In this document: piece after piece, positions 61,021 to 61,061 of the stretch
Layout: each line of letters begins with the position of its first letter
How positions within the stretch are numbered: position 1 is the first letter of the stretch
Assembly: GCA_051453625.1 (NCBI GenBank)
Contig: JBOZIK010000001.1
Span: forward strand, 293,381,973-293,443,033
DNA length: 61,061 nucleotides
Direction of reading: 5' to 3'
DNA from: Welwitschia mirabilis
Taxonomy: Eukaryota; Gnetophyta; Gnetopsida; Welwitschiales
Program-made: the position numbers and the translations under genes
The notes under the pieces: model-generated
Databases searched by the model: none
Told to the model about the DNA's origin: nothing
Seen by the model: the letters and a program-made list of their open reading frames with translations, nothing else

Positions 61021-61061
61021 TCTGATGCAGCTAGTACCCTAACCAACCAAAATGCCAAGGC

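Larger units (their letters stand above)
60628..61061 (-). mobile_element. TRIM-like miniature LTR element (runs off the window)
   Basis: A first LTR (60,628-60,951), a 71-base interior and the first 39 bases of a second LTR (61,023-61,061) are visible. The 39 bases are identical to the start of the first LTR. LTR ends form TGATGCA...TGCATCA. The interior holds a perfect TGGTATCAGAGCCA primer-binding site on the minus strand next to the second LTR, and a G-rich tract (gtgggttggt on the minus strand) next to the first. There is no coding capacity, so movement would depend on proteins of other elements. Retained CpGs and identical LTR starts suggest recent insertion. Confidence 0.8.

Noticed and set aside
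1-61061. Bacterial-style operons, ribosome binding sites, origins or terminators
   Set aside because: The sequence is plant nuclear repeat DNA. No such features apply or were seen.

Overview
This window is plant nuclear DNA, very AT-rich and strongly CpG-depleted. It is built almost entirely from old retrotransposons carrying many stop codons and frameshifts. No intact gene is supported. The plant assignment rests on plant-type LINE ORF1/ORF2 motifs, Ty3/gypsy and Ty1/copia polyproteins, initiator-tRNA-Met primer-binding sites, a TRIM-like element and tRNA-derived short elements. Low GC, damage that is mostly C-to-T/G-to-A, and nested elements fit a large, heavily methylated genome such as a low-GC gymnosperm; naming a species would be a guess. 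Runs of N of 10, 28, about 100 or 238 bases are assembly gaps.

Layout. 1-3.7 kb: a decayed LINE (LINE1, minus strand), recognisable by ORF1. 4.0-8.3 kb: a decayed Ty3/gypsy element on the plus strand with PBS, protease end, RT, RNase H, integrase and C-terminal domain relics. 8.3-11.7 kb: AT-rich sequence with tRNA-like relics and microsatellites. 11.9-15.1 kb: a degenerate tandem-repeat field. 15.97-16.68 kb: a CpG-retaining island, the only gene-like patch. 18.95-21.66 kb and 53.03-53.9 kb: two halves of one minus-strand LINE (LINE3), split by a Ty1/copia element. That copia element has LTRs at 21,664-22,014 and 52,671-53,029 and a 5-bp target duplication (TACAA / TGCAA). Its interior is stretched to about 31 kb by nested material.

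Within the copia element lie two direct copies of an unrecognised, apparently non-coding repeat of about 8.7 kb, called BR here (BR1 24.0-37.6 kb; BR2 40.4-49.8 kb). A third partial copy, BR3, runs from 56.8 kb to the end. BR1 is split by a nearly full-length minus-strand LINE (LINE2, 31.93-36.69 kb) whose empty site is seen in BR2. A short spacer between BR1 and BR2 carries a dimeric tRNA-like element and the C-terminal part of another LINE (LINE4). A minus-strand Ty3/gypsy fragment lies at 53.9-56.2 kb. BR3 is interrupted at 60,628 by a very small LTR element (TRIM-like, minus strand), whose second LTR leaves the window.

Relative order of events: LINE3, then copia into LINE3, then BR and spacer material inside copia, then LINE2 into BR1. 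The TRIM insertion into BR3 appears late. No gene pathway is encoded; the interest lies in the nested chronology, the BR family, the CpG island and the small non-autonomous elements.
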